Of a stretch of 5,971 nt of DNA, positions 5,071-5,971 are shown in pieces; the stretch's first letter is position 1, and each line of letters opens with the position of its first letter. The stretch is from contig JAISDG010000229.1 of assembly GCA_031265015.1 (NCBI GenBank), positions 1-5,971 on the forward strand. The letters run 5' to 3'. The DNA is from Spirochaetaceae bacterium (GTDB lineage Bacteria > Spirochaetota > Spirochaetia > Treponematales > Breznakiellaceae). The notes under the pieces are model-generated. The model saw only the letters and a program-made list of their open reading frames with translations. It ran no database searches and had not been told where the DNA came from. Made by a program: the position numbers and the translations under genes.

Positions 5071-5971
5071 TGACGGCCATAGCGGTTATCGGCACAGGGT
5101 ATGTGGGACTTGTCTCGGGTTCGTGCCTCGCGGACTTTGGAAACTTTGTTACCTGCGTGGACAACAATGCCGAAAAAATAGCGTCCCTGGAACGGGGAAT
5201 TATTCCCATCTATGAACCGGGGCTGGAAGCGGTGGTGGAGCGGAACGTCAGGGCGGGGAGGCTTTCCTTTACCACGGGTTTTGCCGAAGCGGTAAAAAAG
5301 AGCACTGCGGTATTTATTGCCGTCGGCACTCCCCCGGCGGAAGACGGCGGCGCCGACTTACGATATGTCGAGGATGCGGCCCGGGGTATAGGCCGGGCTA
5401 TGGAAAACTATACCGTCATCGTCGACAAAAGCACCGTTCCGGTAGGGACCGCCCGGAAGGTAAGACGCTGGGTGGAAGAAGAGCTTACCCTCCGGAGCGC
5501 GTCCGTCCCCTTTGACGTGGTTTCCAATCCCGAATTCCTTCGGGAAGGGACGGCGGTCTACGACTTTACCCACCCCGACAGAGTGGTGATAGGCAGTGAA
5601 AGCGAAAAAGCCCGGGACTTAATGAAGGAAGTGTACCGTTCCCTGTATCTTAACGAAACTCCCTATATTGAAACAAACCTTGAATCCGCGGAAATGATAA
5701 AATACGCCAGCAACGCCTTTCTGGCGCTTAAAATTACCTTTATCAACGAGGTGGCAAACCTCTGTGAAAAAATAGGCGCCGATGTTCAGGACGTGGCCAA
5801 AGCCATGGGCAGGGACGGCCGTATCGGGGGCAAGTTCCTCCATCCCGGACCAGGCTACGGCGGTTCATGTTTTCCCAAGGATACCCGGGCCATGGCAAAA
5901 ACAGGCAGAGATTACGGTTCGCCCGTAAGCCTGGTGGAAGCGGCCATCGCGGCCAATGAACGGCAAAAACA
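5070..5971 (+). CDS. ugd: UDP-glucose 6-dehydrogenase (3' truncated by window; first 300 codons)
   Basis: This enzyme oxidises UDP-glucose twice with NAD+ to UDP-glucuronate in the cytoplasm, feeding polysaccharide or glycolipid synthesis. The reading frame is open from ATG 5070 to the window end. Visible landmarks are the NAD-binding Rossmann motif GTGYVG (8-13), with Asp31 at the end of the second strand (CVDNN), then GTPP (86-89), KSTVPVGT (120-127), SNPEFLREGTAVYDF (152-166), the active-site Lys211 in IKYASN with Asn215, and the catalytic nucleophile Cys267 in GYGGSCFPKD. All catalytic landmarks are intact and their spacing is normal for the family. The roughly 100-residue C-terminal NAD-side domain lies outside the window. 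The start overlaps the preceding TAA by one base (TAATG), and AGGT at 5056-5059 is a weak ribosome binding site 10 nt upstream, so it is probably translated by coupling. GDP-mannose dehydrogenase is the related alternative, but the EFLREG motif and overall sequence fit UDP-glucose better. Confidence 0.95.
   Translation, partial: MTAIAVIGTGYVGLVSGSCLADFGNFVTCVDNNAEKIASLERGIIPIYEPGLEAVVERNVRAGRLSFTTGFAEAVKKSTAVFIAVGTPPAEDGGADLRYVEDAARGIGRAMENYTVIVDKSTVPVGTARKVRRWVEEELTLRSASVPFDVVSNPEFLREGTAVYDFTHPDRVVIGSESEKARDLMKEVYRSLYLNETPYIETNLESAEMIKYASNAFLALKITFINEVANLCEKIGADVQDVAKAMGRDGRIGGKFLHPGPGYGGSCFPKDTRAMAKTGRDYGSPVSLVEAAIAANERQK

Overview
The window is a fragment of a densely packed, all-plus-strand gene cluster from a diderm bacterium with roughly balanced base composition. 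A Treponema-like spirochaete is the best guess. That rests on the mix of an ABC/FtsX-type envelope transporter, a LolA-like carrier and a short-signal-peptide beta-barrel-like protein with an acidic proline-rich linker. No rRNA or other phylogenetic marker is present, so the assignment is an inference of moderate confidence at best.

Layout: (i) 1-243, the C-terminal end of an ABC ATPase of the LolD/MacB type, whose tail is encoded by an array of three 16-bp palindromes; (ii) 240-1700 and 1697-3007, two different FtsX/MacB-type permeases; (iii) 3004-3780, a secreted LolA-like 'outer membrane lipoprotein-sorting' protein starting at GTG 3004; (iv) 3820-5070, a secreted protein that looks like an outer-membrane beta-barrel; (v) 5070 to the window end, the first 300 codons of a UDP-glucose 6-dehydrogenase. 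Stop and start codons overlap at four of the five junctions (ATGA, ATGA, GTGA, TAATG). The only real gap is 39 bp, and neither a promoter nor a terminator is evident inside the window, so all six genes are probably co-transcribed.

Working model (inference): the ATPase and the two permeases form an inner-membrane machine that extracts a lipoprotein or lipid, the LolA-like protein carries it across the periplasm, and the barrel-like protein receives it at the outer membrane. The dehydrogenase supplies UDP-glucuronate, perhaps for a surface glycan, and may belong to a following gene set.

The most unusual element is the palindrome array at 177-234. It has three units with an exact 21-bp period, separated by an identical GCCCC spacer. 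Their arms differ in sequence but remain perfectly self-complementary. The array is read in frame as heptapeptides at the ATPase C-terminus, and its last unit holds the likely ribosome binding site of the first permease.
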